From contig JAQSYO010000002.1 in assembly GCA_029256105.1 (NCBI GenBank), forward strand, positions 310,001 through 374,000: a DNA stretch of 64,000 bases, given 5' to 3'. Positions 1 through 10,741 of the stretch are shown here, piece after piece (the stretch's first letter is position 1; the number at the start of each line of letters is the position of its first letter). Source of the stretch: Herbinix sp. (GTDB lineage: Bacteria > Bacillota > Clostridia > Lachnospirales > Lachnospiraceae). The notes beneath the pieces are model-generated. The model saw nothing but the letters and a program-made list of their open reading frames with translations. It made no database searches and was not told the DNA's origin. The translations under genes were made by a program, and so were the position numbers.

Positions 1-221
1 CATTAGCTTATAAATGAATACCTTTTTTACTACGATTAACCATTTGAGCGCATATCATTCAGGAAGGACAAAATACATATAGACCATAATTGATAGAAGT
101 TATATGAATCAAATGTTTAGATTAAAATTTTTTCACATACTTTCTAATTATGTACTTTCTCCATAATATCTCCACAACCAATTGATATGATAAGAAAGAA
201 GTAGAAAAAAGGAGGATGCAT

Positions 222-2252
222 ATGTCTTCAAATATGATTACCAAAACAATATTGATTGATAATATGACCTGTGTCAATTGTGAGAACATAATTGAACAAG
301 AATTGTCTCGACTAGAGGGAATAGCAAAGGTCAAAGCTAGTTATTCCGCGGGTATGGCTACCATAACTTATGATGAAAATGTAATTAATCTCGAAAAAAT
401 TGAACAAGTATTACTGGAACATGATTACTACGTGAAAAAAAGTACTTCAAAAGAATTTGCAAATGCACCGTATACGAATATTCCAAATAGTAACAGCAAA
501 ACACTTTCTTCCGGTAAAGTATATAATACTGCAACAAACAAAATTGATTTTACCAATGTGATCGCTGTAGCTATTATCATTTTTGCTCTTTATACAGTGG
601 CAAATCGGTTTGGATTATTGAACATATTTAATACCTTTCCGGTAGCAAAGGATGGTATGGGATATGGAATGCTGTTCCTGATCGGAGTTCTTACCTCTGT
701 TCATTGTGTAGCAATGTGTGGTGGTATTTGCCTTTCCCAATGTGTACCGAAAAATCCTACCAGCAGTGGTGGAGAAAGCAAGTTTGCAGCTATGAGACCT
801 AGCTTATTATATAATTTAGGTCGAGTAATCTCCTATACAGCAATTGGAGCTGTTGTTGGAGCAATCGGTTCCGTAGTTAGCTTCTCAGGAACAATGAAAG
901 GCATCGTACAGATCTTGGCTGGTGTATTCATGGTGATCATGGGATTGAATATGTTAAATATTTTCCCTTGGCTACGTAAATTCAATCCTAGAATGCCAAA
1001 AATATTCGCTAAAAAAATCTATGCACAAAGAAGTAGTAATAGCCCGCTTTACATTGGGTTGTTAAATGGGTTGATGCCCTGTGGACCTTTACAGGCGATG
1101 CAGCTGTATGCACTATCAACCGGCAGCCCGATAAAAGGTGCAGTATCAATGTTCTTATTCAGTGTAGGAACAGTACCCTTGATGTTTGCCTTTGGAGCAC
1201 TCAGCTCATTCTTAAGCAAAAAATTCACCAGTAAGATGCTGACAGCCAGTGCAATCCTAGTAGTAGTGTTAGGTGTATTCATGTTCAACAATGGAATTGG
1301 TTTATCAGGAATTACCTTGCCTTCGATATCACCCATAACAAGTTCAGCGCAGACAGGTAATGTAGCAACACTCGAAGATGGTGTGCAGGTAGTTACTACA
1401 AGCCTATCCTCCGGTCGCTACGAACCAATCGTCGTTCAAAAAGGAATTCCGGTTAAGTGGACGATCCAAGCAGAGGATGGAGATATCAACGGTTGTAATA
1501 ATAAAATGATTATTCAAAAGTATAACATTCAAAAACAACTTGTTGCAGGCAACAATGTAATTGAATTTACTCCAACGGATACCGGAGTAGTCCCATATAG
1601 CTGCTGGATGGGTATGATACGTAGCAAGATAACGGTGGTAGATGATCTTAAGGCAGTTGATAATAGTGTTGTGACGGATAGTAGTGGTGTCACAGAAAGC
1701 ACAGGAGGATCCTGTTGCGCAGGTGGAGCAAGTACGAATTCAGCTGATACTAGTTCAAATACAAATGGAGCAGGCTCGAATACAAGCGGAGCAAGTTCAA
1801 ATGCAAGCGGTTTAGATGACTACAATAACCTTCTTGATGTGCAAATACCAACCGATAACATTGCAATAGCAAAGGTTGAGGATGGTATTCAAACAGTAGA
1901 TATAACTTATGATGGAAAAGGATTTTCTCCTGCAGTTGTGGTTGTACAAGGTGGATTAGAGACGACCTGGACAATTAATGGAATCAAGAAAGATATGAAA
2001 AGCAGTAATCTATTATTCCCGTATTATTCTGCACAGCTAGAAGTACTGGAAGGAAAAAATCCAATTAATTTTATTCCGGATCAAGATTTTGATTTCTATT
2101 CCGCAGATTCCGCTTACTATGGCTATGTTAAGGTAGTGGATGACATTAATAAGATTGATGTGGAAGCAATTAAAAAGGAAGTTTCAGAGTATAAACCATC
2201 GGCACAAAATAATAGTGTAAGTGGTACAGGCGGCGCATCCTGCTGTCAATAA
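222..2252 (+). CDS. Fusion: N-terminal heavy-metal-associated (HMA) domain + sulfite exporter TauE/SafE (UreH-like) membrane domain + two C-terminal cupredoxin-like domains
   Basis: HMA motif MTCVNCENI; membrane segment with SVHCVAMCGGICLSQC and LNGLMPCGPLQAMQLYA; two repeated 'DG[VI]QxV...VVVQxG...WTI' beta domains; Cys tails GGSCCAGG and GGASCCQ. GGAGG at 211-215 favours ATG 222 over 216. Confidence 0.85.
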   Translation: MSSNMITKTILIDNMTCVNCENIIEQELSRLEGIAKVKASYSAGMATITYDENVINLEKIEQVLLEHDYYVKKSTSKEFANAPYTNIPNSNSKTLSSGKVYNTATNKIDFTNVIAVAIIIFALYTVANRFGLLNIFNTFPVAKDGMGYGMLFLIGVLTSVHCVAMCGGICLSQCVPKNPTSSGGESKFAAMRPSLLYNLGRVISYTAIGAVVGAIGSVVSFSGTMKGIVQILAGVFMVIMGLNMLNIFPWLRKFNPRMPKIFAKKIYAQRSSNSPLYIGLLNGLMPCGPLQAMQLYALSTGSPIKGAVSMFLFSVGTVPLMFAFGALSSFLSKKFTSKMLTASAILVVVLGVFMFNNGIGLSGITLPSISPITSSAQTGNVATLEDGVQVVTTSLSSGRYEPIVVQKGIPVKWTIQAEDGDINGCNNKMIIQKYNIQKQLVAGNNVIEFTPTDTGVVPYSCWMGMIRSKITVVDDLKAVDNSVVTDSSGVTESTGGSCCAGGASTNSADTSSNTNGAGSNTSGASSNASGLDDYNNLLDVQIPTDNIAIAKVEDGIQTVDITYDGKGFSPAVVVVQGGLETTWTINGIKKDMKSSNLLFPYYSAQLEVLEGKNPINFIPDQDFDFYSADSAYYGYVKVVDDINKIDVEAIKKEVSEYKPSAQNNSVSGTGGASCCQ

Positions 2253-2354
2253 GGATAATCATAGAAATACTGAATTGATACATTTTAAATAATTTACTAA
2301 GTTGGATATTATGATGAAAGAATAATTCAAATAAGAAAGGGAAGAGAATAAGCC

Positions 2355-2951
2355 ATGAATAAGAATTCAAAGAACAATCCAAATATGAAAAAGATCGCAC
2401 TCCTTGTAACAGCTGCAATTGCAGTGGTAGTAATTGCCTTAAGTAGTAAGTTGCAGAGTAAGGCAGATAATGAAACCGCTGGAGCTTCAGACATAACAAA
2501 TACCACAGAGACATCGAGTACTACAGATACCACAGATACCACAGACACCACAGATACCGCCAGTAATCAAATTGCAGTAGTAAAAGATGATGATCTTGTT
2601 ATACAAGTGAAAGACATCACGGATACAGCTACTTTTTACCCTGCTGAGATTAATGGAACAGCACTTGAGGTCATTGCAGTAAAAGCACCCGACGGTAGTA
2701 TACGTACTGCCTTTAATACTTGCCAAGTATGTTACAGCTCTGGAAAGGGATATTATAAGCAAGAGGGTGATGAGTTGGTTTGCCAAAACTGTGGTAATCA
2801 CTTTGGAATGGATGATGTGGAAGTCACAAAGGGAGGCTGTAATCCGGTTCCGATCACCTCGGAATTCAAAACAGTGAATGATGACACAATAACCATATCA
2901 AAAGATATTTTAACGCAAGCTTCAGCAATTTTTACAGACTGGAAAAAATAA
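2355..2951 (+). CDS. DUF2318-type Cys-rich membrane-anchored protein
   Basis: N-terminal TM, TTDTTDTTDT linker, NTCQVCYSSGKGYYKQEGDELVCQNCGNHFGMDDV...GGCNPVPI typical of DUF2318. Confidence 0.8.
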   Translation: MNKNSKNNPNMKKIALLVTAAIAVVVIALSSKLQSKADNETAGASDITNTTETSSTTDTTDTTDTTDTASNQIAVVKDDDLVIQVKDITDTATFYPAEINGTALEVIAVKAPDGSIRTAFNTCQVCYSSGKGYYKQEGDELVCQNCGNHFGMDDVEVTKGGCNPVPITSEFKTVNDDTITISKDILTQASAIFTDWKK

Positions 2952-2989
2952 AGTTAAGGGTAATTAAGCAGAAAGGTGAGGAGATTTAA

Positions 2990-5452
2990 ATGGAAAAGGA
3001 TTCAATAAAGATAAGCGGTATGACCTGTGCAGCCTGTGCCCAGAGAGTGCAGAAAGCAGTCAGTAAACTAGAGGGTATTGCGAATGCAAGTGTTAACTTT
3101 GCAACAGAGAAATTATCAGTAGAATATGATAATCAAATTGCTTCCGTATCAAATATAAAAGATGCAGTTGAAAAAGCAGGCTACGGAGTAATCGAAGAAA
3201 GCAAATTTAATAACGTTACAATACCAATCGGTGGAATGACTTGTGCTGCTTGTGCGCAAAGAGTAGAAAAAGCGATTGCAAAGTTGGAGGGTATCACAAA
3301 GGTATCCGTAAATTTAGCAACAGAAAAAGCAACGGTAGAATATGATTCACAGATCATCCGATTATCAGCAATTAAGCAATGTATTGAGAAAACTGGTTAC
3401 AAAGCTTTGGAAATAGATAAAAATACGGTTGATGAAGATAAGCTTCGTAAGGAAAAAGAGATAAAAACACTTTGGACCAAATTCATCATTGCAACAGCCT
3501 TCGGAATTCCGTTATTATATTTTGCAATGATTCCGATGCTTTCCTGGTGGCCCTTCCCTGTACCGAAAGCGCTTAATCCAATGTTATTTCCTTTAAGATT
3601 TGCTTTACTACAGATTTCTTTGGTAACTCCTATCATTATTGCAGGATATAGGTTTTATACCGTTGGCTTTAAAGCATTATTTCAAAGAAGTCCAAATATG
3701 GATTCCCTAGTTGCAATTGGAACCTCAGCAGCAATTATCTTTAGTATTTATAATACTTACGAAATAATGAATGGTAACTTTAAGGCTGTGGAAAGCTTGT
3801 ATTACGAGACAGCAGGTGTAATTATTGCCCTCATTCTACTTGGTAAATCCCTGGAAGCCGTATCAAAAGGGAAAACTTCGGAGGCGATTAAGAAGCTGAT
3901 GGGTCTTGCACCAAAGACAGCCATCATAATTGAAAATGATAAGGAAGTCGAAGTTCCGATTGACGAAGTAGAAATAGGGGATATTATTTTAGTAAAGCCG
4001 GGTGAAAAAATTCCGGTGGATGGTGTTGTATTAGAAGGAAACACCTCAATTGATGAGGCAATGTTAACTGGTGAGAGTATGCCTGTTGATAAGAAAGCAG
4101 GCGACAAAGTCTTCGCTGCCAGCATTAATAAGAATGGTATGATTAAATTTAAAGCAACTAAGGTTGGAAGTGACACGGCTCTTGCACAAATTATTAAGTT
4201 AGTAGAAGATGCGCAAGGTTCGAAAGCTCCGATTGCCCAAATGGCAGATATTGTTTCAGGATATTTTGTTCCTATCGTTTGTGGACTCGCAATCCTTGCA
4301 TTTTTAGCATGGTTCTTAACCGGACAATCGTTAGCTTTCTCACTTACTATATTTATCTCTGTTATCGTAATCGCCTGCCCATGTGCTCTGGGACTTGCAA
4401 CACCGACTGCAATTATGGTGGGTACCGGAAAAGGAGCAGAGAACGGTATTCTTATAAAAGGTGGCGAAGCGCTTGAGACGACACACAAGATTAATACAAT
4501 CGTGTTTGATAAGACAGGTACAATTACGGAAGGTAAGCCAGAGGTAACGGATATCCTCACAACTTCAGTAGTAACGCGTGAACGACTTCTTCAGATTGCC
4601 GCCTCAGGTGAAAAAGGCTCCGAGCATCCACTTGGCGAAGCAATTGTAAGAGGAGCAGAAAAAGAGAAGCTTGAATTTAAAAAGGTGGAACAATTTGAAG
4701 CAATCCCTGGTCATGGAATTGAAGTAGTTATTGATGGAATTAATGTGTTAATTGGTAATAAAAAATTAATGGATAATAGAAATATTGATTTACAGGAGTT
4801 AAAGGACAGTTCGGATATCTTAGCAGGCGAAGGAAAGACTCCGATGTATGTAGCAATGGAGAATAAACTGGCTGGAATTATCGCAGTTGCTGATGTTGTA
4901 AAAGAAAGTAGTGCGAAGGCCATTAGAAAGCTTCAGTCCATGGGCATAGAAGTAGCAATGATTACCGGAGATAATCGTAAAACTGCGGAAGCAATTGCGA
5001 AGCAGGTGGGAATTGACCGAGTCTTAGCTGAGGTACTTCCTCAGGATAAGTCCAATGAAGTTAAGAAGCTTCAAGCAGAAGGTAAGAAAGTATGTATGGT
5101 TGGCGATGGTATCAATGATGCACCGGCACTTGTGCAAGCAGACATCGGTATTGCTATTGGCTCCGGTACGGATGTAGCGATGGAATCAGCGGATATTGTT
5201 CTGATGAGAAGCGATCTTATGGATGTTCCGACAGCAATAAATCTTAGTAAGAGTACAATTCGTAATATCAAACAGAATTTGTTCTGGGCATTTGGTTACA
5301 ATGTTGCCGGAATACCGATAGCCGCAGGTATCCTTCACTTATTTGGAGGACCGTTATTAAATCCGATTTTCGCTGCTGCGGCAATGGCATTCAGTTCTGT
5401 ATCTGTCGTATCCAATGCATTGCGATTAAAACGATTTAAGGCATATCGATAA
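2990..5452 (+). CDS. copA: Copper-translocating P-type ATPase with two HMA domains
   Basis: Two [11 protein letters not shown] motifs, [39 protein letters not shown] aggtgaggag. Confidence 0.93.
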   Translation: MEKDSIKISGMTCAACAQRVQKAVSKLEGIANASVNFATEKLSVEYDNQIASVSNIKDAVEKAGYGVIEESKFNNVTIPIGGMTCAACAQRVEKAIAKLEGITKVSVNLATEKATVEYDSQIIRLSAIKQCIEKTGYKALEIDKNTVDEDKLRKEKEIKTLWTKFIIATAFGIPLLYFAMIPMLSWWPFPVPKALNPMLFPLRFALLQISLVTPIIIAGYRFYTVGFKALFQRSPNMDSLVAIGTSAAIIFSIYNTYEIMNGNFKAVESLYYETAGVIIALILLGKSLEAVSKGKTSEAIKKLMGLAPKTAIIIENDKEVEVPIDEVEIGDIILVKPGEKIPVDGVVLEGNTSIDEAMLTGESMPVDKKAGDKVFAASINKNGMIKFKATKVGSDTALAQIIKLVEDAQGSKAPIAQMADIVSGYFVPIVCGLAILAFLAWFLTGQSLAFSLTIFISVIVIACPCALGLATPTAIMVGTGKGAENGILIKGGEALETTHKINTIVFDKTGTITEGKPEVTDILTTSVVTRERLLQIAASGEKGSEHPLGEAIVRGAEKEKLEFKKVEQFEAIPGHGIEVVIDGINVLIGNKKLMDNRNIDLQELKDSSDILAGEGKTPMYVAMENKLAGIIAVADVVKESSAKAIRKLQSMGIEVAMITGDNRKTAEAIAKQVGIDRVLAEVLPQDKSNEVKKLQAEGKKVCMVGDGINDAPALVQADIGIAIGSGTDVAMESADIVLMRSDLMDVPTAINLSKSTIRNIKQNLFWAFGYNVAGIPIAAGILHLFGGPLLNPIFAAAAMAFSSVSVVSNALRLKRFKAYR

Positions 5453-5480
5453 AAGCGCAGTAATTGCGCCGTACACCTTG

Positions 5481-5508
5481 ATAATAGGAAAATTTATGTT
5501 CCTATTAT
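5481..5508. repeat. Inverted repeat downstream of copA (terminator or operator)
   Basis: ATAATAGGAA-N8-TTCCTATTAT. Confidence 0.45.
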
Positions 5509-5622
5509 ATAAAATCTAACTTTTCAACATGCATATTGTAAATGAAGATGCAAAAACTAAGTTGATAAGCAAAGACAGTAGAATACATCAAAGAATAAAA
5601 AAGGAAGAAGGCAGGTATTTAA

Positions 5623-6303
5623 ATGAAAAAGAAATTATTGTTATCAACATTTTCGCTATTAGCGATTGTAAGTTTAACCGCATGTAACAAGTTGGATGTA
5701 ATAGGGGATCAATCAATCAAATCCTTTGAAGCAGTTCTCAATTCTACGAAAGAAGAGGTAACCGAGGATACGACCTTTGGTGGTTGGTCCTTAGCAGCAC
5801 CTGATGGTGAAGCAAGATTTGTATGGAGTAAAGACTTCAGTAAAACTACTTCTAACGATGCATTCTTGGAAGTGAAAGCACAACCCTTTATTGATGCAGG
5901 TCTTGATATCAGTAAATTACCGGCTGGAATGGTTGTTGGGGATAAGATCGTAGTAGGAACCGAACTTGGAAATGATAAGCCATCTAGTAATAGCGATGCA
6001 ACTCCAATAGACTCCTATAAACAAATCGTAAAGAATTATCGTGATAATATTAAATATCACACAGCACTTGATCATTATGGTGTGGATATGACCAATGGTA
6101 ATATGTTCGAATGGGCGAAGGATATGGCTACGAATGACAAAGATATTGTTTTCGTATTAAATCCACAACCATTTATTGATGCGGGTGTAGATGCTTCTAA
6201 AGTGGACGGTTGGGTATTTGCTAAAGTGGATACAATGGATGAGAATGGTAAGAAAATTCAAGTTGACAAATTTTTAAAGCCTTTTGATCTAGAAAGCAAA
6301 TAA
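5623..6303 (+). CDS. Secreted lipoprotein with internal duplication
   Basis: Lipobox LTAC; repeated QPFIDAG[LV]DxSK segments. Confidence 0.7.
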   Translation: MKKKLLLSTFSLLAIVSLTACNKLDVIGDQSIKSFEAVLNSTKEEVTEDTTFGGWSLAAPDGEARFVWSKDFSKTTSNDAFLEVKAQPFIDAGLDISKLPAGMVVGDKIVVGTELGNDKPSSNSDATPIDSYKQIVKNYRDNIKYHTALDHYGVDMTNGNMFEWAKDMATNDKDIVFVLNPQPFIDAGVDASKVDGWVFAKVDTMDENGKKIQVDKFLKPFDLESK

Positions 6304-6364
6304 AATCTGGTTGTAGCATTGATGCTTAGGGCATTCCTGTGATAAAATAGTATTACCTATTAGT

Positions 6365-6402
6365 AAGGGGTTGTTGCGAGTGTACTCGTAGCTCCCCTTT
6401 TT
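6365..6402 (+). terminator. Rho-independent terminator
   Basis: AAGGGG...CGAGTgtACTCG...CCCCTTTTT. Confidence 0.75.
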
Positions 6403-6473
6403 ACATAATTCATGACAATAGAAAGTTTGCGATGCGTGCTTTCCGTTGTTTTATCAATTTACGGAGGCAGGAA

Positions 6474-7175
6474 ATGAATCATATAGCAAAAAAGATACTT
6501 GTAGTGGAAGATGAAGAAAAAATAATGGAAGTTATAAAATCTTTTCTGGAAAGCAAAGACTTCCATGTTATTTCTGCAGAAGATGGAAAGAAAGCGGTAG
6601 AGTTATTTGATAAGGAGAATATCTCGTTAGTTTTACTTGATCTTATGTTGCCCAAGCTTTCAGGGGAAGAAGTTTGTAGATTAATTCGTAAAAAATCCAG
6701 AGTACCTATCATAATGCTAACGGCTAAGTCAGATGAGTCAGATATGCTTCAGGGACTTGGAATTGGTGCCGATGATTATATTACGAAGCCCTTCAGCTTA
6801 AAAGCGTTATATGCAAGGATGGAAGCGGTAATGAGAAGGTCTGCAGAGGATATGCTTCCTTTAGTCAGTAAGTATTCGTTTAATGACGGTGATTTGACTG
6901 TTGATTTTGAAAGCATGATAATTAGAAAACAATCAGAAGAAGTAAAACTGACTCCGAATGAATATAAGATTTTAGCAACGATAATAAAATATCCCAATAA
7001 GGTCTTTACCAGAGATGAATTAATTGCATCTGCTTTTGGTAATGAATTCGAAGGGTTTGATCGAACGATTGACAGTCATATTAAAAATCTCAGGCAGAAA
7101 ATAGAAAGTGACCCTAAAAATCCAATCTACGTAAAAACAATTCATGGGGTCGGTTATAAATTTGGAGGTGAGTAA
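6474..7175 (+). CDS. OmpR-family response regulator
   Basis: KILVVEDEEKIMEVI, LVLLDLMLPKLSGEE, winged-helix FDRTIDSHIKNLRQKIE...GVGYKFGG; RBS ggagg before ATG 6474. Confidence 0.92.
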   Translation: MNHIAKKILVVEDEEKIMEVIKSFLESKDFHVISAEDGKKAVELFDKENISLVLLDLMLPKLSGEEVCRLIRKKSRVPIIMLTAKSDESDMLQGLGIGADDYITKPFSLKALYARMEAVMRRSAEDMLPLVSKYSFNDGDLTVDFESMIIRKQSEEVKLTPNEYKILATIIKYPNKVFTRDELIASAFGNEFEGFDRTIDSHIKNLRQKIESDPKNPIYVKTIHGVGYKFGGE

Positions 7176-8567
7176 TTGAAACATAGCTTAAAAGCAAAAT
7201 TATCAGCAACGATTCTGGTTATTGTTCTTCTTACGATAGCAATAATCAGCTTTCTGGCCAACTTTTTTATTAATCGGCAATTCACTGACTATATTACCAA
7301 GCAACAGGAATTAAAAGCACAGATTATAACCTCGAGCATTAGCCAACAATATACCAAGTTTACGAATCAATGGAATTTAGATTATGTTCATGCCATCGGA
7401 ATGTTCTCCCTCTATGAAGGTTATATAGTAAAAGTTTATGATAAAGATAATGTGATTTTATGGGACGCGCAATCGCATGATATGAAATTGTGTAATCAGA
7501 TCATGGAGGATATTTCAAATCGCATGCGAATTGAGTATCCACAGATAGAGGGGGAATTTACCTCTACCGATTATTCACTTGAACAGAACGGAACGACAGT
7601 TGGTAAGATCAGCATCAGCTATTTCGGACCATTTTTCTTGAATGAAAATGAGTTTAAGTTTCTTCATTCACTGAATACAATTTTATTTAGTATTGGTTTT
7701 ATCTCCTTAGCAGTATCAGTAATAGTCGGGCATATTCTTGCGAAGCGAATTACTCACCCAATTTTAAAGACAGTGGAAGCGACGAAGCAAATCGCGGATG
7801 GAAATTATGAGGTGCGGCTAGTAGAAGAAAGTAACACCATGGAATTAGATATGCTGGTAGGTTCCATTAATCATTTGGCTGTGTCCTTAGAGACCTTGGA
7901 GAAGTTAAGAAAACAATTAACGGAGGATGTGGCTCACGAGCTTCGGACCCCGATTACAATATTACAATCCTATATCGAAGCAATGACCGAAGGAATATGG
8001 GAAGCTTCACCCGAACGACTGCAAAGCTGTTACGAGGAAGTGATTCGTATTGGCAAATTAGTAGGTGATTTAGAAAGCCTTGCAAAGCTAGAAGGTGAGA
8101 ACCTAAAATTGAATAAGACACATATGGATTTGTATCCGGTTGTTGTGAAAACAGTGGACAGTTTTGCAAGTGAGATTGAGAATAAGAAGCTGGAGGTAAC
8201 AATCAAGGGATCACATCTGGAATTAATGGCTGATCAAGATCGTATCAAGCAAGTAGTAGTAAACCTTTTTTCGAATGCGATTAAGTATTCGAAGGATAAC
8301 TGCAAGATATCCTTTGAATTTTTTGAAACCAAAGATTCTACAGGCTTTTTTATTAAGGATAATGGTGTGGGTATTCCAAAAGAGGAACTTCCATATATTT
8401 TTGAACGTTTTTACCGAGCGGATAAATCGCGTAACCGTTTAACTGGAGGTACCGGAATAGGTTTAACCATCGTAAAATCCATAGTGGAGGCGCATGGAGG
8501 CAGAATATCCGTGGAAAGTAATATGAATGAGGGTAGTAAATTTACTGTAACCTTACCGAAAGAATAA
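7176..8567 (+). CDS. Sensor histidine kinase (HAMP-HisKA-HATPase), TTG start
   Basis: DVAHELRTPI, NLFSNAIKYS, DNGVGIPKEELPYIFERFYRADKSR; abuts the RR stop with GGAGGTG at 7164-7170. Confidence 0.92.
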   Translation: MKHSLKAKLSATILVIVLLTIAIISFLANFFINRQFTDYITKQQELKAQIITSSISQQYTKFTNQWNLDYVHAIGMFSLYEGYIVKVYDKDNVILWDAQSHDMKLCNQIMEDISNRMRIEYPQIEGEFTSTDYSLEQNGTTVGKISISYFGPFFLNENEFKFLHSLNTILFSIGFISLAVSVIVGHILAKRITHPILKTVEATKQIADGNYEVRLVEESNTMELDMLVGSINHLAVSLETLEKLRKQLTEDVAHELRTPITILQSYIEAMTEGIWEASPERLQSCYEEVIRIGKLVGDLESLAKLEGENLKLNKTHMDLYPVVVKTVDSFASEIENKKLEVTIKGSHLELMADQDRIKQVVVNLFSNAIKYSKDNCKISFEFFETKDSTGFFIKDNGVGIPKEELPYIFERFYRADKSRNRLTGGTGIGLTIVKSIVEAHGGRISVESNMNEGSKFTVTLPKE

Positions 8568-8634
8568 CGATTTGAAATATGTTTTGAAAAATAAATCAGG
8601 AAAAATAAATTGATTTAAAAGTTAGGTATTTACA

Positions 8635-8663
8635 TTGACAATTATCAATGTAATGCATATAAT
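8635..8663 (+). promoter_or_regulatory. Sigma-A promoter P1 of ars locus
   Basis: TTGACA (8635-8640), 17-nt spacer, TATAAT (8658-8663); followed by an ArsR-operator-like AT-rich palindromic stretch atagatatatagatatttatcgatat. Confidence 0.8.
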
Positions 8664-8750
8664 AACCATAAATAGATATATAGATATTTATCGATATAAA
8701 TAAAATAACCATTACATTACAACAGAGGTTTGTATCATACTTAGGTAGAG

Positions 8751-8784
8751 AAAAGCTAGTAAATCAATTTTACTGGCTTTTTAT
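8751..8784 (+). terminator. Rho-independent terminator between two ars promoters
   Basis: AGCTAGTAAA-TCAA-TTTACTGGCT followed by TTTTATT. Confidence 0.7.
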
Positions 8785-8796
8785 TAACTTGGCATA

Positions 8797-8824
8797 TTGA
8801 CAATCATCTATATGATGCTATAAT
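8797..8824 (+). promoter_or_regulatory. Sigma-A promoter P2 of ars operon
   Basis: TTGACA (8797-8802), 16-nt spacer, TATAAT (8819-8824); followed by atatagataaatctctatatcat operator-like palindrome. Confidence 0.8.
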
Positions 8825-8864
8825 AAACATATAGATAAATCTCTATATCATCTTAAGATTAATA

Positions 8865-9030
8865 TTAAAATAGAATCAATATTAAAATAGAATCAATATT
8901 AAAACAGAATCAATATTAAAATAGAATTTATATTAAAACAGAATCTTTAAAACAGGATTATTAAAACAGAATAATTAAAACAGAATTTATATTAAAAATA
9001 GGATTTATATAAAAATAGGATTTGTTCTAA
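8865..9030 (+). repeat. AT-rich short tandem repeats in the arsR leader
   Basis: Repeated AATATTAAAAyAGAATC units with degenerate continuation TTAAAACAGAAT. Confidence 0.8.
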
Positions 9031-9072
9031 TTTAGTATTGATTTAGAAATTTGATAGATGGAGGAGAAAATT

Positions 9073-9396
9073 ATGGAGAATTTAATTGATTATGCTTCGG
9101 TTTTTAAGGCCTTAGCAGATGAGACACGATTAAAAATTGTTGAGATGCTGTCCTGCGGAGAATTGTGTGCCTGTGATATCTTGGAGTCATTTCAGATAAC
9201 TCAGCCTACACTTTCTTATCATATGAAAATCTTAACGGATAGCGGGATTGTTGTAAGTAGAAAAGAAGGCTCATGGGTGAGATATCATAACAATGAGGAA
9301 CTTGTGTTGTCGGTTAAACTTTTCTGGAATCAGATCACGACAGATAGTGAAACTTGCATTTGTAAAACACGGAATCAAAAAATAAAATGCGATTAA
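9073..9396 (+). CDS. arsR: ArsR/SmtB-family arsenic-responsive repressor
   Basis: KALADETRLKIVEMLSCGELCACDILESFQITQPTLSYHMKIL; GGAGGAG before ATG 9073. Confidence 0.9.
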   Translation: MENLIDYASVFKALADETRLKIVEMLSCGELCACDILESFQITQPTLSYHMKILTDSGIVVSRKEGSWVRYHNNEELVLSVKLFWNQITTDSETCICKTRNQKIKCD

Positions 9397-9419
9397 TGTA
9401 TTCTGAATGATTAGGATAT

Positions 9420-9597
9420 AAATAAGAAAAACAATAAGAAAAACAATAAGAAAAACGAATAAGAAAAACGAAGTAAAAAAAAGAAGTAAAAAAGAAGTAG
9501 AAAAAACGAAGTAGAAAAATGAAGAAGAAAAAAAGAAGAAGAAAAGAAGAAAAAGACAAGAACAAAAAGAAAAAAGAAAAAGAAATTAAGTCTTGTT
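9420..9597 (+). repeat. Purine-rich low-complexity spacer between arsR and acr3
   Basis: Runs of AATAAGAAAAAC / GAAGTARAAAAA / GAAGAAGAAAA. Confidence 0.8.
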
Positions 9598-9648
9598 TTA
9601 AATTTTAAAGTAGTGCGAAACAAATGCTTGATAAAAGGAGAGATGATA

Positions 9649-10740
9649 ATGAGCAAAGAAAAGACAATAGGAATTGGATTTTTTTCGAAATACTTAACAT
9701 TATGGGTAGCTATTTGTATGATTGTTGGGGTATTAATAGGTAAATTCCTACCAATGATACCTGAATTTTTTAATCGTTTTGAATATGCAAATATTTCAAT
9801 ACCTACCGCGATTCTTATCTGGGTTATGATATATCCAATGATGATGAAGGTGGATTTTCAAAGTATTAAAAATGTACGTAAGAACCCGAAAGGACTATAT
9901 GTTACGTGGATTACGAATTGGTTGATTAAACCATTTACTATGTATGGTCTGGCTGTTCTATTTTTCTATGTAATATTTAAAGGATTAATCCCTGCTGACC
10001 TTGCGAAACAATACCTAGCAGGTGCAGTATTGCTGGGAGCAGCGCCATGTACTGCAATGGTTTTTGTATGGAGTCAATTAACAAAAGGAAATCCGGCTTA
10101 TACAGTAGTTCAGGTAGCTACAAATGATTTGATTATTCTTGTTGCATTTATACCAATTGTAAAATTCTTATTAGGTGTTAGCGATGTATCGGTTCCCTGG
10201 GATACGTTAATCATGTCCGTTGTACTTTTTGTTGTTGTCCCATTGACTGGTGGAATTGTAACCAGAATGTTGATATCAAAAAGAAAAGGGTTGGACTATT
10301 TTGAAAATAAATTCTTACCTAAGTTCGATAATGCAACTACAATTGGTTTACTATTAATGCTTGTGTTACTATTCTCCTTCCAGGGTGAGGTTATATTAGG
10401 AAATCCACTACACATCCTACTAATTGCAATTCCATTAACTATTCAGACGTTTCTCATATTCTTTATTGCATATTTAGTGTCTAAACCATTAAAGCTTCCT
10501 CATACTATAGCGGCCCCTGCTGGAATGATCGGTGCCTCGAACTTCTTTGAATTAGCGGTGGCGGTCGCAATTGCCTTATTCGGTATGGATTCACCAGCAG
10601 CGCTTGCAACAACGGTGGGTGTCTTGACTGAAGTTCCGATAATGTTAATTCTGGTAAAGATAGCAAATAATACGAAGCATTGGTACCCTGAAGAATCTAT
10701 TAAAAAAGTAAATTTACGAGTAGCAGAGATAAAAAAGTAG
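9649..10740 (+). CDS. acr3: ACR3-family arsenite efflux permease
   Basis: Multi-TM protein with GAAPCTAMVFVWSQLTKGN and GMIGASNFFELAVA; RBS aaaggag before ATG 9649. Confidence 0.92.
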   Translation: MSKEKTIGIGFFSKYLTLWVAICMIVGVLIGKFLPMIPEFFNRFEYANISIPTAILIWVMIYPMMMKVDFQSIKNVRKNPKGLYVTWITNWLIKPFTMYGLAVLFFYVIFKGLIPADLAKQYLAGAVLLGAAPCTAMVFVWSQLTKGNPAYTVVQVATNDLIILVAFIPIVKFLLGVSDVSVPWDTLIMSVVLFVVVPLTGGIVTRMLISKRKGLDYFENKFLPKFDNATTIGLLLMLVLLFSFQGEVILGNPLHILLIAIPLTIQTFLIFFIAYLVSKPLKLPHTIAAPAGMIGASNFFELAVAVAIALFGMDSPAALATTVGVLTEVPIMLILVKIANNTKHWYPEESIKKVNLRVAEIKK

Positions 10741-10741
10741 A

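Noticed and set aside
3802-4560. 252-aa ORF antisense to copA
   Set aside because: Fully inside a well-conserved P-type ATPase gene; typical shadow ORF.
9335-9656. Minus-strand Phe/Ser-rich ORFs (9335-9565, 9411-9656)
   Set aside because: They are translations of the purine-rich spacer complement and low-complexity artefacts.
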